Notes: a model not told the origin generated them from the letters alone. 64,000 nucleotides of DNA from Ruegeria arenilitoris (GCF_013030265.1 NZ_WPZQ01000003.1:372001-436000), one strand, 5' to 3'. Positions 53,864 to 63,087 are shown, numbered from the stretch's first letter. Made by a program: numbers and translations.

Positions 53864-54721
53864 ATGGCAAAAACAATCGGTAACCCGATCAGCTGGGCCG
53901 CCCAAAATCTTGGAGCGACCAGCGATCATATTGCGGAAAGCGTAACCCGGATTGGCAGTTCGGACACCCGGCATCTGCCAACCGTGCAAACTCTGACATT
54001 ACAGGATCTGCGCGACAGCCTGAGGGCGGGATATCATGATTTCCTCGAAACACGCGCAGACGCGATCTTTGTGGTGTTGATCTACCCCATTGCGGGATTG
54101 CTCATGTTCGGGATCGGGCTGAACATGAATATGGTGCCTTTGCTGGCCCCGCTGATTGCAGGTTTCGCCCTGATCGGCCCGGTGGCAGCGGTTGGATTGT
54201 ATGAAATCAGCCGCAAACGCGAACAAGGGGGGGCAGTGCACTGGCTGGATGCCTTTGGCGTTTTCCGATCACCTTCTTTCGGAGCCATTCTGGCGCTTGG
54301 ATTTTATCTGGTCATGCTGCTGCTGGTTTGGCTCATGGTGGCGCAAGCTGTCTATGTGCTGACGCTTGGCCCCGAACCGCCAACATCCATCAGCGCCTTC
54401 GCCGCCGAGGTATTCACCACAGGCGCAGGTTGGAGCATGATCATTTTCGGCACAGCAATCGGGTTCCTGTTCGCGTTGGTCGCATTGGCCGTTAGCGTCG
54501 TCAGCTTTCCACTGCTGCTGGACAAAAAAGTGGGGCTGCCGGTGGCGGTGGTTACATCAGTCCGCGTGCTGCGGCACAATCCAGGCGTCATCCTGACCTG
54601 GGGCTTCATCGTCGCCGCATTGTTGGTGATCGGTACCATACCGATGTTATTGGGCCTGATTGTCGTCATGCCTGTATTGGGCCACGCAACATGGCACTTG
54701 TACCGCAGAGCTGTGTCTTGA
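53864..54721 (+). CDS. DUF2189 membrane protein
   Basis: The ATG at 53864 is preferred since GAAGGGA sits six to seven bases upstream; two earlier in-frame ATGs are less well placed. The 285-residue protein has a polar N-terminus of about 55 residues, then LTLQDLRDSLRAGYHDFLETRADAIF, and about six hydrophobic helices (FVVLIYPIAGLLMFGIGL, LLAPLIAGFALIGPVAAVGLYE). This matches DUF2189, a family of probable inner-membrane proteins. Transport or structural function unknown. Confidence 0.85.
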   Translation: MAKTIGNPISWAAQNLGATSDHIAESVTRIGSSDTRHLPTVQTLTLQDLRDSLRAGYHDFLETRADAIFVVLIYPIAGLLMFGIGLNMNMVPLLAPLIAGFALIGPVAAVGLYEISRKREQGGAVHWLDAFGVFRSPSFGAILALGFYLVMLLLVWLMVAQAVYVLTLGPEPPTSISAFAAEVFTTGAGWSMIIFGTAIGFLFALVALAVSVVSFPLLLDKKVGLPVAVVTSVRVLRHNPGVILTWGFIVAALLVIGTIPMLLGLIVVMPVLGHATWHLYRRAVS

Positions 54722-54760
54722 CCGGAATGGTACGCGCGGGGCGGGCCCGCGCGTTGAAAT

Positions 54761-55747
54761 TCAGTCAGCCACTTTCAAGACGATCTTGCCGATATGGCCC
54801 GAGCTTTCCATGCGTGCATGGGCGGCTGCCGCGTCTGCCAGATCAAACTCGCTGTCCATGACCGGCGCAACTTTTCCAGCCTCCAGCAGTGGCCAAACAG
54901 CCTCGCGCAAATCCTGAGCAATCTTTGCCTTTGCCAGATCGCTTTGCGGGCGCAGTGTGCTTCCGGTCAGAGTCAGGCGTTTCACCATCATCAGCGCAAA
55001 GTTCAACTCGACGACGGGACCTTGCAGAAAGGCAATCTGAACAAGTCGCCCATCCTCGGCCAGGGCCTTGACGTTGCGCGGGATGTAGTCGCCGCCAACC
55101 ATGTCCAGAATCAGGTTTGCACCTCCCTCGGCGCGCATGGCCGCGACGAAATCCTCATCCCGGTAGTTGATCGCTTTCTCGGCCCCAAGATTGACACAGG
55201 CTTCGCATTTCTCGGCCGATCCGGCCGTGGCAAACACCCGAGCACCAAAAGCGTTGGCCAATTGAATGGCTGTCGTGCCGATTCCGCTGGAGCCACCATG
55301 GACCAGAAAACGCTCTCCTGCCTTCAAACCACCACGCGTGAAGACATTGGACCAGACTGTAAAGAATGTCTCGGGCAGGCAGGCCGCTTCCTTCAGACCC
55401 ATGCCTGTGGGGACTGGCAGACAATGAGCGGCAGGTGTTGCAACATATTCAGCGTATCCGCCACCAGGCAGCAACGCACAGACCTGATCCCCAATCGCAA
55501 TCCCTTCGACCCCTGTGCCTATGGCCACGATTTCGCCCGAAGCCTCAAGCCCTGGCAAATCGCTGGCACCCGGAGGCGGATCATATGCCCCGGCCCGTTG
55601 CAATGCGTCCGGACGGTTCACACCGGCATAGGCGACCTTGATGATCACCTGACCTCCGCCCGGTTCCGGCATCGGACGCTCGGTCAGCTGCAGAACATCG
55701 GGGCCGCCCGGCGAAGTGATTTCAACGGCGCGCATCATCTGAGTCAT
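54761..55747 (-). CDS. NAD(P)H-quinone oxidoreductase (PIG3-like)
   Basis: A 328-residue zinc-independent medium-chain dehydrogenase. The start at 55747 (MTQMMRAVEITSPGGPDVLQ) has AAAGGAG eight bases upstream. NADPH fold: LVHGGSSGIGTTAIQLANAFG. Substrate-domain text: GVNRPDALQRAGAYDPPPGA, the PIG3/TP53I3-type motif. Function: reduction of quinones or other electrophiles with NADPH. Different subgroup from the enzyme at 52688-53671. Confidence 0.93.
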   Translation of the reverse strand: MTQMMRAVEITSPGGPDVLQLTERPMPEPGGGQVIIKVAYAGVNRPDALQRAGAYDPPPGASDLPGLEASGEIVAIGTGVEGIAIGDQVCALLPGGGYAEYVATPAAHCLPVPTGMGLKEAACLPETFFTVWSNVFTRGGLKAGERFLVHGGSSGIGTTAIQLANAFGARVFATAGSAEKCEACVNLGAEKAINYRDEDFVAAMRAEGGANLILDMVGGDYIPRNVKALAEDGRLVQIAFLQGPVVELNFALMMVKRLTLTGSTLRPQSDLAKAKIAQDLREAVWPLLEAGKVAPVMDSEFDLADAAAAHARMESSGHIGKIVLKVAD

Positions 55748-55819
55748 GGGCAATTCTCCTTTGCCCCTTGCCTAGCAGCCAGACATGCAGACGCCTAGCG
55801 ACAAGTTGCAGTCCCACCG

Positions 55820-56512
55820 TTATTTCCGGAACGATACCGAACCCGGTAGATCGGTGCGCATTTTGACAGGTGCCTTCACCTGGCCTGCCAGCCAGTTTGG
55901 GACAGCGAGGAACGGTTTGAACAACGGGTTCTCATTCACCTGCGCCTTGAGCTTTTCGAACTGCATCACACCCTCGATGCGACGATCCAGAAACTCCCAT
56001 GTGGCCTGATAACCGGGCGTCTCGTCCCCCAGCCAGAACAACAACGTCGAGGAATAGACCCCCGACAGGGTGGCCCGTTTGGTGTACCAGTTCACGTCAT
56101 CTGATGTATCGCCCAACGCGTCCCAGATAAGATCACATGTGCCCCAGATCGCCTTGGCGCCATCGGCGGCATAAACAGGCAGTGCAAAAAGCGTCACACC
56201 ACGGCGCACCGCCTCTTTGTCCTCAACCGCCTGCAGGCGGAACCGGACCGCAGCCGCGATTTTCTCGCGAAACTTCAGGCCGCTCAGGTCTTCGGTCTTC
56301 AGCCGTTCCAGCATGGCCGCGTCGCCCCGCGCGTGAAACGCCAGCGCCAGATCAGCCGCCCCGCGCGGACAGATGGCGCGCGCCAGCCCATCGTCGATAT
56401 CACTGTCTTCTATCGCCGCGCGAAAGCTTGTCTCGGACCAGCCATCAAAGGGGACGTGGTCAAGAATTGCGTTCAACAGCTGCTCTTTTGCGTCTTCGTA
56501 AGTCACGGTCAT
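55820..56512 (-). CDS. COQ9 family protein, ubiquinone biosynthesis
   Basis: Lipid-binding helper of ubiquinone biosynthesis, TetR-like fold with a COQ9 domain. 230 residues from the ATG at 56512, with GGAGAACCGCC upstream. Typical text: LLNAILDHVPFDGWSETSF near the start, RFRLQAVEDKEAVRRGVTLF in the middle and NWYTKRATLSGVYSSTLLFW toward the end. It would assist the di-iron hydroxylase Coq7, which is not in the window. Divergent from rpsU. Confidence 0.93.
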   Translation of the reverse strand: MTVTYEDAKEQLLNAILDHVPFDGWSETSFRAAIEDSDIDDGLARAICPRGAADLALAFHARGDAAMLERLKTEDLSGLKFREKIAAAVRFRLQAVEDKEAVRRGVTLFALPVYAADGAKAIWGTCDLIWDALGDTSDDVNWYTKRATLSGVYSSTLLFWLGDETPGYQATWEFLDRRIEGVMQFEKLKAQVNENPLFKPFLAVPNWLAGQVKAPVKMRTDLPGSVSFRK

Positions 56513-56624
56513 GGCGGTTCTCCGGTGTTCGGGCCCAGTACTAGACAAGTTAGGTGCGCTTTGCTATACGGCCAACTCCTGCAATTTCCTTGCAACTCGA
56601 ATCTAGAAAGGTGGTGACAACCAC

Positions 56625-56831
56625 ATGCAGGTTAGTGTTCGCGACAACAATGTCGATCAGGCGCTTCGTGCCCTGAAGAAAAAGCTGCAGCGCGAAGGCG
56701 TGTTCCGTGAAATGAAGCTCAAGCAACATTTCGAGAAGCCGTCCGAGAAAAAAGCGCGCGAGAAAGCTGAAGCGATCCGCCGTGCCCGTAAACTGGCACG
56801 CAAGAAAGCCCAGCGCGAAGGTCTGCTCTAA
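56625..56831 (+). CDS. rpsU: 30S ribosomal protein S21
   Basis: A 68-residue basic protein of the small subunit head/platform near the anti-Shine-Dalgarno helix, bS21. [20 protein letters not shown], then [20 protein letters not shown] and [14 protein letters not shown] fit the family over the whole length. AGAAAGGTGG precedes the ATG. A GC-rich terminator follows. Confidence 0.97.
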   Translation: MQVSVRDNNVDQALRALKKKLQREGVFREMKLKQHFEKPSEKKAREKAEAIRRARKLARKKAQREGLL

Positions 56832-56865
56832 GACTTTCCTCGTCCAGCTTTGGATGACACTATTT

Positions 56866-56899
56866 GACGACCCCCGAGGCATCGCCCGGGGGTTTGTCG
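56866..56899 (+). terminator. Terminator hairpin after rpsU
   Basis: CCCCCG / CGGGGG stem around AGGCATCGCC, followed by TTTGT. Confidence 0.7.
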
Positions 56900-57125
56900 T
56901 TTCCGGGGTCGGATACATTTCGCCGACTCGGCTCGTGCGCCAAGCGACAACCAGCCATTTGCCCCTCAGCAACATTTTGCCCGGCATCTTACAGCGCAGC
57001 GAATCTCGCGCTGGTAGCACCGCCTCGCCAAAACTCGCCTTCTGGAAATCCCTGTCTATGAACCCGGCACCGGGCCTTTGTAACTGGCGGCGTCTGCAAA
57101 GACACAACACCAAACGGAGGCAAAA

Positions 57126-58217
57126 ATGTCGACTGCAAGTAGTATCGAACGAGAAATGCTGGCGCTGATCAATCAGGAGCGCACATCCCGCGGACTGGAG
57201 CCGCTGCAACTGGAAACACGCCTGAATGAATCATCTGAGGATCACAGCGAATGGATGCTGGCCACGGACACGTTCAGCCACACTGGTTCGGGTGGTTCCA
57301 CCGCAACCCAGCGGATGGAAATGGCTGGCTTCGATTTTTCAGGCAGCTGGAGATCGGGCGAGAACATCGCGTGGCAATCCGAGCGTGGTGCACCCGGCAT
57401 CAGTGATGATGTCCAACAGCTTCACCAGAACCTGATGAACAGCCCCGGTCACCGGGCCAATATCCTGAACCCGGATTTCAAATACATCGGTATCGGCGTT
57501 GAAACCGGTGACATGCAAGGATTTGACGCTGTAATGGTCACCCAGAACTTTGCCACAACCGATGCAGCGGTCATGCTGGACAATGGTGGGACCACCCCAC
57601 CTGCCCCTACACCGCCAGTTGAAGAAACCCCGCAGCCAGAAGAACCGGTGGCCGAAGTACCTCAGCCCGAAGAACCCGTAACCGAAACGCCGGATACTGA
57701 TGTCACCGAGACCGAAGAGCCGGAAACCGAAACTCCGGGAACCGACGTGACTGAAACCGAGGAACCGGAAGTCGAAACGCCGGATACCGACGTCACCGAA
57801 ACCGAGGAACCGGAAGCTGAAACACCGGATACCGACGTGACCGAAACTGAGGAACCAGAAACCGAAACCCCAGGAACAGACGTCACGGAAACCGAAGAGC
57901 CGGAGACCGAAACGCCGGTGACTGAGACACCTGAACCAGAACAACCCGAATATGCATGCTTTGATGTTCAGGCCTTCCTTGCTGAGATCGAAGCATTCGT
58001 CCAATCCCTAAGAGCTCAGCTGGACCAATTCGACTGGAACGAAACCGAGCTGGCGGATTCAGAGCCCGAAACGGACGATTTCGAACTGGTCATGGCTGGT
58101 GAGAACAATCCTGCGTCCGAGTTGGAGACCACAAATTCGGATGTGGCGGAAGACACCTGCGGGGACGTCTTTGTGTTCAACTACTATGATGTTGATTTCA
58201 TGATGGACGCCGCCTAA
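57126..58217 (+). CDS. CAP (SCP/PR1) domain protein with acidic repeats
   Basis: GGAGG lies before the ATG at 57126. Residues 8-150 are a CAP domain: ALINQERTSRGLEPL, SEWMLATDTFSHTG, GENIAW and NSPGHRANILNPDFKYIGIGV. A Pro/Glu linker leads to five 15-residue acidic repeats (residues 191-265). The C-terminal 100 residues include two Cys and end VFVFNYYDVDFMMDAA. There is no signal peptide. An acidic, low-Cys protein with a hydrophobic/aspartate C-terminus looks like a type I secretion substrate (inference). No secretion genes are adjacent. Confidence 0.87.
   Translation: MSTASSIEREMLALINQERTSRGLEPLQLETRLNESSEDHSEWMLATDTFSHTGSGGSTATQRMEMAGFDFSGSWRSGENIAWQSERGAPGISDDVQQLHQNLMNSPGHRANILNPDFKYIGIGVETGDMQGFDAVMVTQNFATTDAAVMLDNGGTTPPAPTPPVEETPQPEEPVAEVPQPEEPVTETPDTDVTETEEPETETPGTDVTETEEPEVETPDTDVTETEEPEAETPDTDVTETEEPETETPGTDVTETEEPETETPVTETPEPEQPEYACFDVQAFLAEIEAFVQSLRAQLDQFDWNETELADSEPETDDFELVMAGENNPASELETTNSDVAEDTCGDVFVFNYYDVDFMMDAA
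57696..57920 (+). repeat. Five 45-bp in-frame tandem repeats in the CAP gene
   Basis: Each unit encodes TDVTETEEPExETPx (x varies T, V or A, then G, D or V). The copies are degenerate at DNA level. They form an acidic, unstructured stalk. Confidence 0.9.
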
Positions 58218-58226
58218 CGGCTATCC

Positions 58227-58258
58227 GGTGCGGGGCTGGAATTTCCCGGCCTCGCACC
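58227..58258. terminator. Terminator between CAP and ppk2 genes
   Basis: GGTGCGGGGCTGG / CCGGCCTCGCACC stem with two mismatches, followed by ATTCTTACTTT. It lies between convergent genes and could serve both. Confidence 0.6.
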
Positions 58259-58276
58259 ATTCTTACTTTCGAGCCG

Positions 58277-59215
58277 TCAGTAAACCTTGGGAACATAGAG
58301 TTCATCAGGAAGTATGCGGCGCTCATACTCGGGATTGTAACGACGATCCGGGAGCGTGACCTTTTCCTGCGGTACGTCGTCATACGGAATTCTGGTCAGC
58401 AGGTGCTCGATACAGTTCAGGCGTTCGCGCTTCTTGTCATTGCCCTCAACGATGTACCACGGTGCTTCTGGAATGTTGGTGCGGAAGAACATGTCTTCTT
58501 TGGCCTTGGTGTAGGACTCCCAGCGAATTCGGGATTCCAGATCCATCGGTGAAAGTTTCCACTGTTTCATCGGATCATGAATACGCATCAGGAATCGCAA
58601 CTGCTGTTCTTCATCCGTGATCGAGAACCAGTATTTCAGCAGAATGATGCCCGAACGGACGAGCATACGTTCGAATTCGGGAACGTCCTGAAAAAACTGC
58701 TCGACCTGATCTTCGGTTGCAAAGCCCATAACGCGTTCGACACCCGCCCGGTTGTACCATGACCGGTCGAACAGCACGATTTCTCCGGCAGCAGGCAAAT
58801 GCGGAACATAGCGCTGAAAATACCACTGGCTTTGCTCACGGCGGCTGGGTGCGGGCAACGCGACTACGCGCGCAACCCGCGGGTTCAGGCGTTGCGTGAT
58901 CCGCTTGATCACCCCCCCCTTGCCCGCACTGTCACGGCCTTCGAACAAAATACATACCTTGGCACCGGTGTGCTGAACCCAATCCTGAACCTTGATCAGT
59001 TCAGCCTGCAGACGCAGCAGATTGCGGAAATACACCTTGCGGTTCAGCATTTCGGGATGCTGGTCGCGATAGATCTTGCGGACTTCCATCGAGAGCATCG
59101 GCTCGCTGAACTCGATCTCAAAATCTTCGTCCAGCGTATCTTCCAGCTCAGCTTCCAGCCAGTCTTTGGGCTCGTAGTTGTTTTCGTAAGCCAAGGTCTG
59201 CTCCTTATCTTTCAT
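58277..59215 (-). CDS. ppk2: Polyphosphate kinase 2
   Basis: Uses polyphosphate to phosphorylate GDP or ADP (class I PPK2). 312 residues. Walker A is FEGRDSAGKGGVIKRIT, followed by RVVALPAPSRREQSQWYFQRY, VLFDRSWYNRAGVERVMGF and the lid WKLSPMDLESRIRWESYTKAKE by order. All catalytic positions seem intact. The start has no good ribosome binding site. Role: energy or nucleotide pools from polyphosphate, perhaps under nutrient change. Confidence 0.95.
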   Translation of the reverse strand: MKDKEQTLAYENNYEPKDWLEAELEDTLDEDFEIEFSEPMLSMEVRKIYRDQHPEMLNRKVYFRNLLRLQAELIKVQDWVQHTGAKVCILFEGRDSAGKGGVIKRITQRLNPRVARVVALPAPSRREQSQWYFQRYVPHLPAAGEIVLFDRSWYNRAGVERVMGFATEDQVEQFFQDVPEFERMLVRSGIILLKYWFSITDEEQQLRFLMRIHDPMKQWKLSPMDLESRIRWESYTKAKEDMFFRTNIPEAPWYIVEGNDKKRERLNCIEHLLTRIPYDDVPQEKVTLPDRRYNPEYERRILPDELYVPKVY

Positions 59216-59397
59216 CGGGTTCGGACCGTAACGGGCGTGTGTAAACAGCGGATGTCATAAAAACGGTCATGCGCGTTCCGAGACATGAATGTGAACCTGT
59301 CGGGGGCGGGATACAAGCGTCTGGATTGACGCAATGACAAGCAGTTGACGTCATACGCAATTCTGAGTCCAAGTTGGTCCACAACCCGGAGGTACCT

Positions 59398-60237
59398 TTG
59401 GCGCTCTTTCTTGCTCTTCTCCCAACGATCTGGCCCTGGCTCATTCTGGTGCTTAGTCAGATTTTCGCACTATCTGGCCAGCGTCTTCTGAGTTTGGTGA
59501 TGCTGCTGCTGTTTGGCTTTGTGACTACTACGTTAGGTCTGATCACACTTCCGGGTTTGCTGATTGCCACCCTTGGATTGATAGGTGCCTCCTATTTGCC
59601 CCGCCTGAAGGGTTTGGCAGCTATACTCGGACATCTTGCGCTGATCATATGGAGCCTCGCTCTGGGCGCTCACCTGATGCCGGGTTTCAATAATCTTCTG
59701 GTTCTGGATCAGGTGAATGCCGGACCGGACAGTGGGCCATTCACGATGTACCTGAACCTGGATAAACCCATCGTGTTCTTTGCTGTCCTGTTGGCCTGCC
59801 CCATGATCATCAACGGTGCGATACCCACCCGCCGACTGCCACTGATTATCGGTATATTACTCCTTCCGGCGCTGTTCCTTTTGGGTGCCACGTCCGGGGC
59901 AGTCCGGCCTGAACTCGGTCTGCCTGCCTGGTGGATGATCTTTGCCTTCTCAAATCTGTTTCTGACCAGCCTGACAGAAGAGGCCTTCTTTCGCGGTTAT
60001 CTGCAGTCCGTTTTGACAACAAAAACCGGTCCTGCCATCGGGATCACCCTTGCCAGCATTCTGTTCGGCTTGGTTCATTTTGGCGGAGGGCCAGCGCTGG
60101 TTCTCTTTGCCTCAATCCTGGGGCTCGCTTGTGGATTGGGCTATTATGCGACCGGCAGACTGTGGGTACCGACGCTGATGCATTTCGGGTTCAACTTCAC
60201 ACATCTGGCCCTGTTCACCTATCCCGGTCCGGCCTGA
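59398..60237 (+). CDS. CPBP-family intramembrane metalloprotease
   Basis: A TTG at 59398 is preferred, five bases after CGGAGG. The 279-residue protein has about eight membrane helices. The abortive infection/CAAX protease motifs are SLTEEAFFRGYLQ (EExxxR) and FGLVHFGGGPALVL, with PTLMHFGFNFTHL as the last His motif. It cleaves or binds prenylated or membrane peptides in other organisms; substrate unknown here. It is convergent with the Lrp-type gene. Confidence 0.88.
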   Translation: MALFLALLPTIWPWLILVLSQIFALSGQRLLSLVMLLLFGFVTTTLGLITLPGLLIATLGLIGASYLPRLKGLAAILGHLALIIWSLALGAHLMPGFNNLLVLDQVNAGPDSGPFTMYLNLDKPIVFFAVLLACPMIINGAIPTRRLPLIIGILLLPALFLLGATSGAVRPELGLPAWWMIFAFSNLFLTSLTEEAFFRGYLQSVLTTKTGPAIGITLASILFGLVHFGGGPALVLFASILGLACGLGYYATGRLWVPTLMHFGFNFTHLALFTYPGPA

Positions 60238-60244
60238 GGATAAC

Positions 60245-60703
60245 CTAGACGGGCAATGCGGTCGTTTTGAACACCGTACGCAGGGCAAAAGAACTTTGCA
60301 TCTGTGCTACGCCCGGCAAGCGCGACAGATACTGACGGTGAATGCGTGCGAAGTCCTCGGTGTTTTCGGCAACGACCTTGAGGATGTAGTCAGCCGTCCC
60401 TGCCATAAGATGGCATTCCAGCACGTCGGGAATGCGCCGAACCGCCTTCTCAAAAGCCTCAAGCAACTCTTCAGCTTGCCCTTGCAACGTAATCTCAACG
60501 AAAACTGTCGTCGGCACGCCCATTTTGCGCGCATCAAGCAGCGCAACGTAATCGCGGATAAAACCCTCAGCCTCCAGACGCTGAACGCGACGATGACACG
60601 CCGACGGTGACAGGTTCACCTGCTCGGACAGTTCCGAGTTCGACATTCTGCCTTTGCGCTGCAGTGCAGCTAAGATCTTTTTGTCGGTTGTATCAAGGCT
60701 CAT
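60245..60703 (-). CDS. Lrp/AsnC-family transcriptional regulator
   Basis: 152 residues. The N-terminal helix-turn-helix is ILAALQRKGRMSNSELSEQVNLSPSACHRRVQRLEAEG by order (residues 9-46). The C-terminal RAM domain binds an amino acid effector (VFVEITLQ, ECHLMAGTADYILKVVAEN). It is divergent from alanine dehydrogenase, as in AldR systems of other bacteria, so it probably controls ald in response to alanine or another amino acid. Confidence 0.93.
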   Translation of the reverse strand: MSLDTTDKKILAALQRKGRMSNSELSEQVNLSPSACHRRVQRLEAEGFIRDYVALLDARKMGVPTTVFVEITLQGQAEELLEAFEKAVRRIPDVLECHLMAGTADYILKVVAENTEDFARIHRQYLSRLPGVAQMQSSFALRTVFKTTALPV

Positions 60704-60785
60704 TCACGCACATCCGTCGCAAGAAACTGGTATTTCTTCGAATATTCTCCCATACCTTTACTTGTCAATGCATCGAGTTTCACAA

Positions 60786-60806
60786 AAATTGCACCCGAAT
60801 TTGCAC
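60786..60806. promoter_or_regulatory. Direct repeat in the lrp-ald intergenic region
   Basis: AAATTGCAC at 60786-60794 and AATTTGCAC at 60798-60806, about one helical turn apart, in the AT-rich stretch 34 bp before ald. It is a candidate site for the Lrp-type regulator or part of the ald promoter. Only position and repetition support this. Confidence 0.45.
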
Positions 60807-60839
60807 ATAATTTAAGCAGTTTATGAACGGAGAGCCCTA

Positions 60840-61958
60840 ATGAAAATCGGTTGCCCCAAGGAAATCAAACCCCAGGAATTCCGCGTCGGCATGACCCCGA
60901 ACGCCGCTCAGGAAGCGGTTGCCCGAGGACATGAAGTAATCATCGAAACCGGAGCCGGCATGGGTTCGGGCTTTGACAATGACGCCTATATCGCTGCCGG
61001 TGCCCGCATCGTTGACACGGCGGCAGAGGTCTTTGCCACAGCCGACATGATCGTGAAGGTCAAGGAACCGCAGGCCGGTGAGCGCAAGATGCTGCGCGAA
61101 GGTCAGCTGCTGTTCACCTACCTGCACCTGGCACCGGATCCGGATCAAACGCACGATCTGTTGGAATCTGGCTGTACTGCCATCGCTTATGAAACCGTGA
61201 CGGACGCGAATGGCGGCCTGCCCCTGCTGGCCCCGATGTCCGAGGTTGCGGGGCGTCTGGCACCTCAGGTCGGATCGTGGACTTTGCAGAAAGCCAATGG
61301 TGGTCGCGGTGTTCTGATGGGCGGCGTTCCCGGTGTCAGCCCGGCCAAGGTGGTTGTGATCGGTGGCGGCGTCGTGGGTACTCATGCCGCGCAGGTTGCT
61401 GCCGGAATGGGCGCAGACGTTACTGTTCTGGACCGCTCGCTGCCGCGTCTTCGCTATCTGGACGATGTATTCGGTGGCCGGTTCAAGAACCAGTACTCGA
61501 CTGCTGGTGCCACCGCAGAGCTGATTCAGGAAGCCGACATGGTGATCGGCGCTGTTCTGATCCCGGGTGCAGCGGCGCCCAAGTTGGTCACCCGCGCACA
61601 GCTTTCAACCATGAAGCCCGGCGCAGTTCTGGTAGACGTCGCCATCGACCAGGGCGGCTGTTTTGAAACGTCCAAAGCGACCACCCATGCGGATCCGATC
61701 TATGAGGTGGATGGCATCATGCACTACTGCGTCGCCAACATGCCGGGCGCAGTTGCACGGACATCCACCATCGCGCTGGGTAACGCGACGATGCCGTTCA
61801 TGCTGGCGCTGGCCGATAAGGGCTGGAAGCAGGCATGTCAGGATGATCCGCATCTTTTGGCCGGCCTCAATGTGCACGCAGGTCAGCTGACCTATTATGC
61901 CGTCGGCAAGGCGTTGGGCATCGACGTCGTATCACCCAATGTCGTGATCAAAAGCTGA
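60840..61958 (+). CDS. ald: Alanine dehydrogenase
   Basis: NAD-dependent interconversion of alanine with pyruvate and ammonia. 372 residues with the expected start MKIGCPKEIKPQEFRVGM. Substrate loop: VKVKEPQAGERKML. NAD site: VVVIGGGVVGTHAAQVAAGMG. Conserved C-terminal text: LVDVAIDQGGCFETSKAT and VANMPGAVARTSTIALGNAT. CGGAGAG precedes the start. Divergent from an Lrp-type regulator; followed by a GC-rich terminator. Confidence 0.97.
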   Translation: MKIGCPKEIKPQEFRVGMTPNAAQEAVARGHEVIIETGAGMGSGFDNDAYIAAGARIVDTAAEVFATADMIVKVKEPQAGERKMLREGQLLFTYLHLAPDPDQTHDLLESGCTAIAYETVTDANGGLPLLAPMSEVAGRLAPQVGSWTLQKANGGRGVLMGGVPGVSPAKVVVIGGGVVGTHAAQVAAGMGADVTVLDRSLPRLRYLDDVFGGRFKNQYSTAGATAELIQEADMVIGAVLIPGAAAPKLVTRAQLSTMKPGAVLVDVAIDQGGCFETSKATTHADPIYEVDGIMHYCVANMPGAVARTSTIALGNATMPFMLALADKGWKQACQDDPHLLAGLNVHAGQLTYYAVGKALGIDVVSPNVVIKS

Positions 61959-61989
61959 TCGTGGCGACCGATTGATTGTCTAAAGAAAC

Positions 61990-62018
61990 AGCGCCGCGCA
62001 ATTGCGCGGCGCTTTGCC
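61990..62018 (+). terminator. Terminator after ald
   Basis: Perfect 24-bp palindrome AGCGCCGCGCAA / TTGCGCGGCGCT with only a weak T tract. A second hairpin TGGGCATT-TGT-AATGCCCA at 62029-62047 lies toward the convergent gene. Confidence 0.65.
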
Positions 62019-62065
62019 CAACGGGAAGTGGGCATTTGTAATGCCCAATTGACGGGCGGGAGGGC

Positions 62066-62878
62066 TCAGCCCTTTTTCTGGATTTCCACCGAATGCGGAT
62101 AGGGAATCGAAACACCTTTGGCATCAAAGGCTTCTTTCACCGCTTTGGTCGTCTCAAATTTGACGTCCCAAAAATCCGGCGCGTTACACCACAGACGTGC
62201 GGTCAGATCGACAGAGCTATCCCCCAGATTGGTCACCCGTACCCATGGTTCCGGATCGCTCAGGATGCGGCTATCGGCTTTGGCGACATCAAGAATGATG
62301 TTCATCGCTTCATCGGCATTGTCACCGTAGTCGATCCCAAACACCAGATCGACGCGGCGCGTATCATGCGCGGAGAAGTTTGTGATGATCGATCCCCAGG
62401 CCTGACCATTGGGAACAATGATCTGCACATTGTCCGGAGTTACAAGCTCGGTCGTGAACAGGTTCAGATCCTTGACCGTACCAGAGGTGCCCCCGATGTC
62501 GACATATTGGCCCAGTTTGTAGGGCCGGAACACGACCAGCATGACGCCCGCAGCCAAGTCGCTGAGCGTGCCCTGCAGCGCCAGACCGATGGCAAGCGAA
62601 GCTGCACCAAGAATAGCGACGATACTGGTGGCCTGAATTCCGAAGATCCCCAGAACGGCGACCAGCACTATGGCAAGGATCACCCATTTCACCATGCTCG
62701 CGGCGAAATTCCCCAATGTGGGGTCGATCTGCGGAGTTTTGTTTATCCGACGCCGCACCATTCCAGCAATCGCTCCGGCCACAATCCAACCCAGGATTAT
62801 GACGATCAGCGCTTTGACCGCATTCATGATCAGCGGGGCAAACGCGCCCATCTGTGTTACGACCTCGTCCACGCGCAT
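62066..62878 (-). CDS. MscS-family mechanosensitive ion channel
   Basis: A 270-residue channel that opens under membrane tension after hypo-osmotic shock. Three N-terminal membrane helices are followed by the pore helix (GAASLAIGLALQGTLSDLAA) and the beta domain (FRPYKLGQYVDIGGTSGTVKDL, NVQIIVPNGQAWGSIITNFS by order). The C-terminal cytosolic cage is complete and ends IPYPHSVEIQKK. No unusual extra domain. Confidence 0.94.
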   Translation of the reverse strand: MRVDEVVTQMGAFAPLIMNAVKALIVIILGWIVAGAIAGMVRRRINKTPQIDPTLGNFAASMVKWVILAIVLVAVLGIFGIQATSIVAILGAASLAIGLALQGTLSDLAAGVMLVVFRPYKLGQYVDIGGTSGTVKDLNLFTTELVTPDNVQIIVPNGQAWGSIITNFSAHDTRRVDLVFGIDYGDNADEAMNIILDVAKADSRILSDPEPWVRVTNLGDSSVDLTARLWCNAPDFWDVKFETTKAVKEAFDAKGVSIPYPHSVEIQKKG

Positions 62879-63087
62879 CTCCTTTCAAGTAACAACAAAC
62901 CCGCGTCTTTTGCGCGGGATCATGCAAATATTGTGCGAAAATAGCATTTTGGTCTAGGTGCGAGTTGTTCCGGTTTTCCCCGTTGTTCCTCAACACACAT
63001 CCGCTGACCAACCACGCACATGACAGATACTGGCAAGATCGCGATCCCATGCCTAGCTTCTGAGAGCAGCCCGAAAAGGAGCGTCTC

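Noticed and set aside
57696-57920. Regular 45-bp repeats looked at as a possible CRISPR or minisatellite
   Set aside because: Units are in frame, contiguous without spacers, and encode one acidic repeat inside a CAP protein.
57339-58004. Open frames on the minus strand with repeated GVSVSGSS or FGFRFLGF-type text
   Set aside because: Mirror images of the acidic repeat of the CAP gene; the repetition comes from the coding strand.
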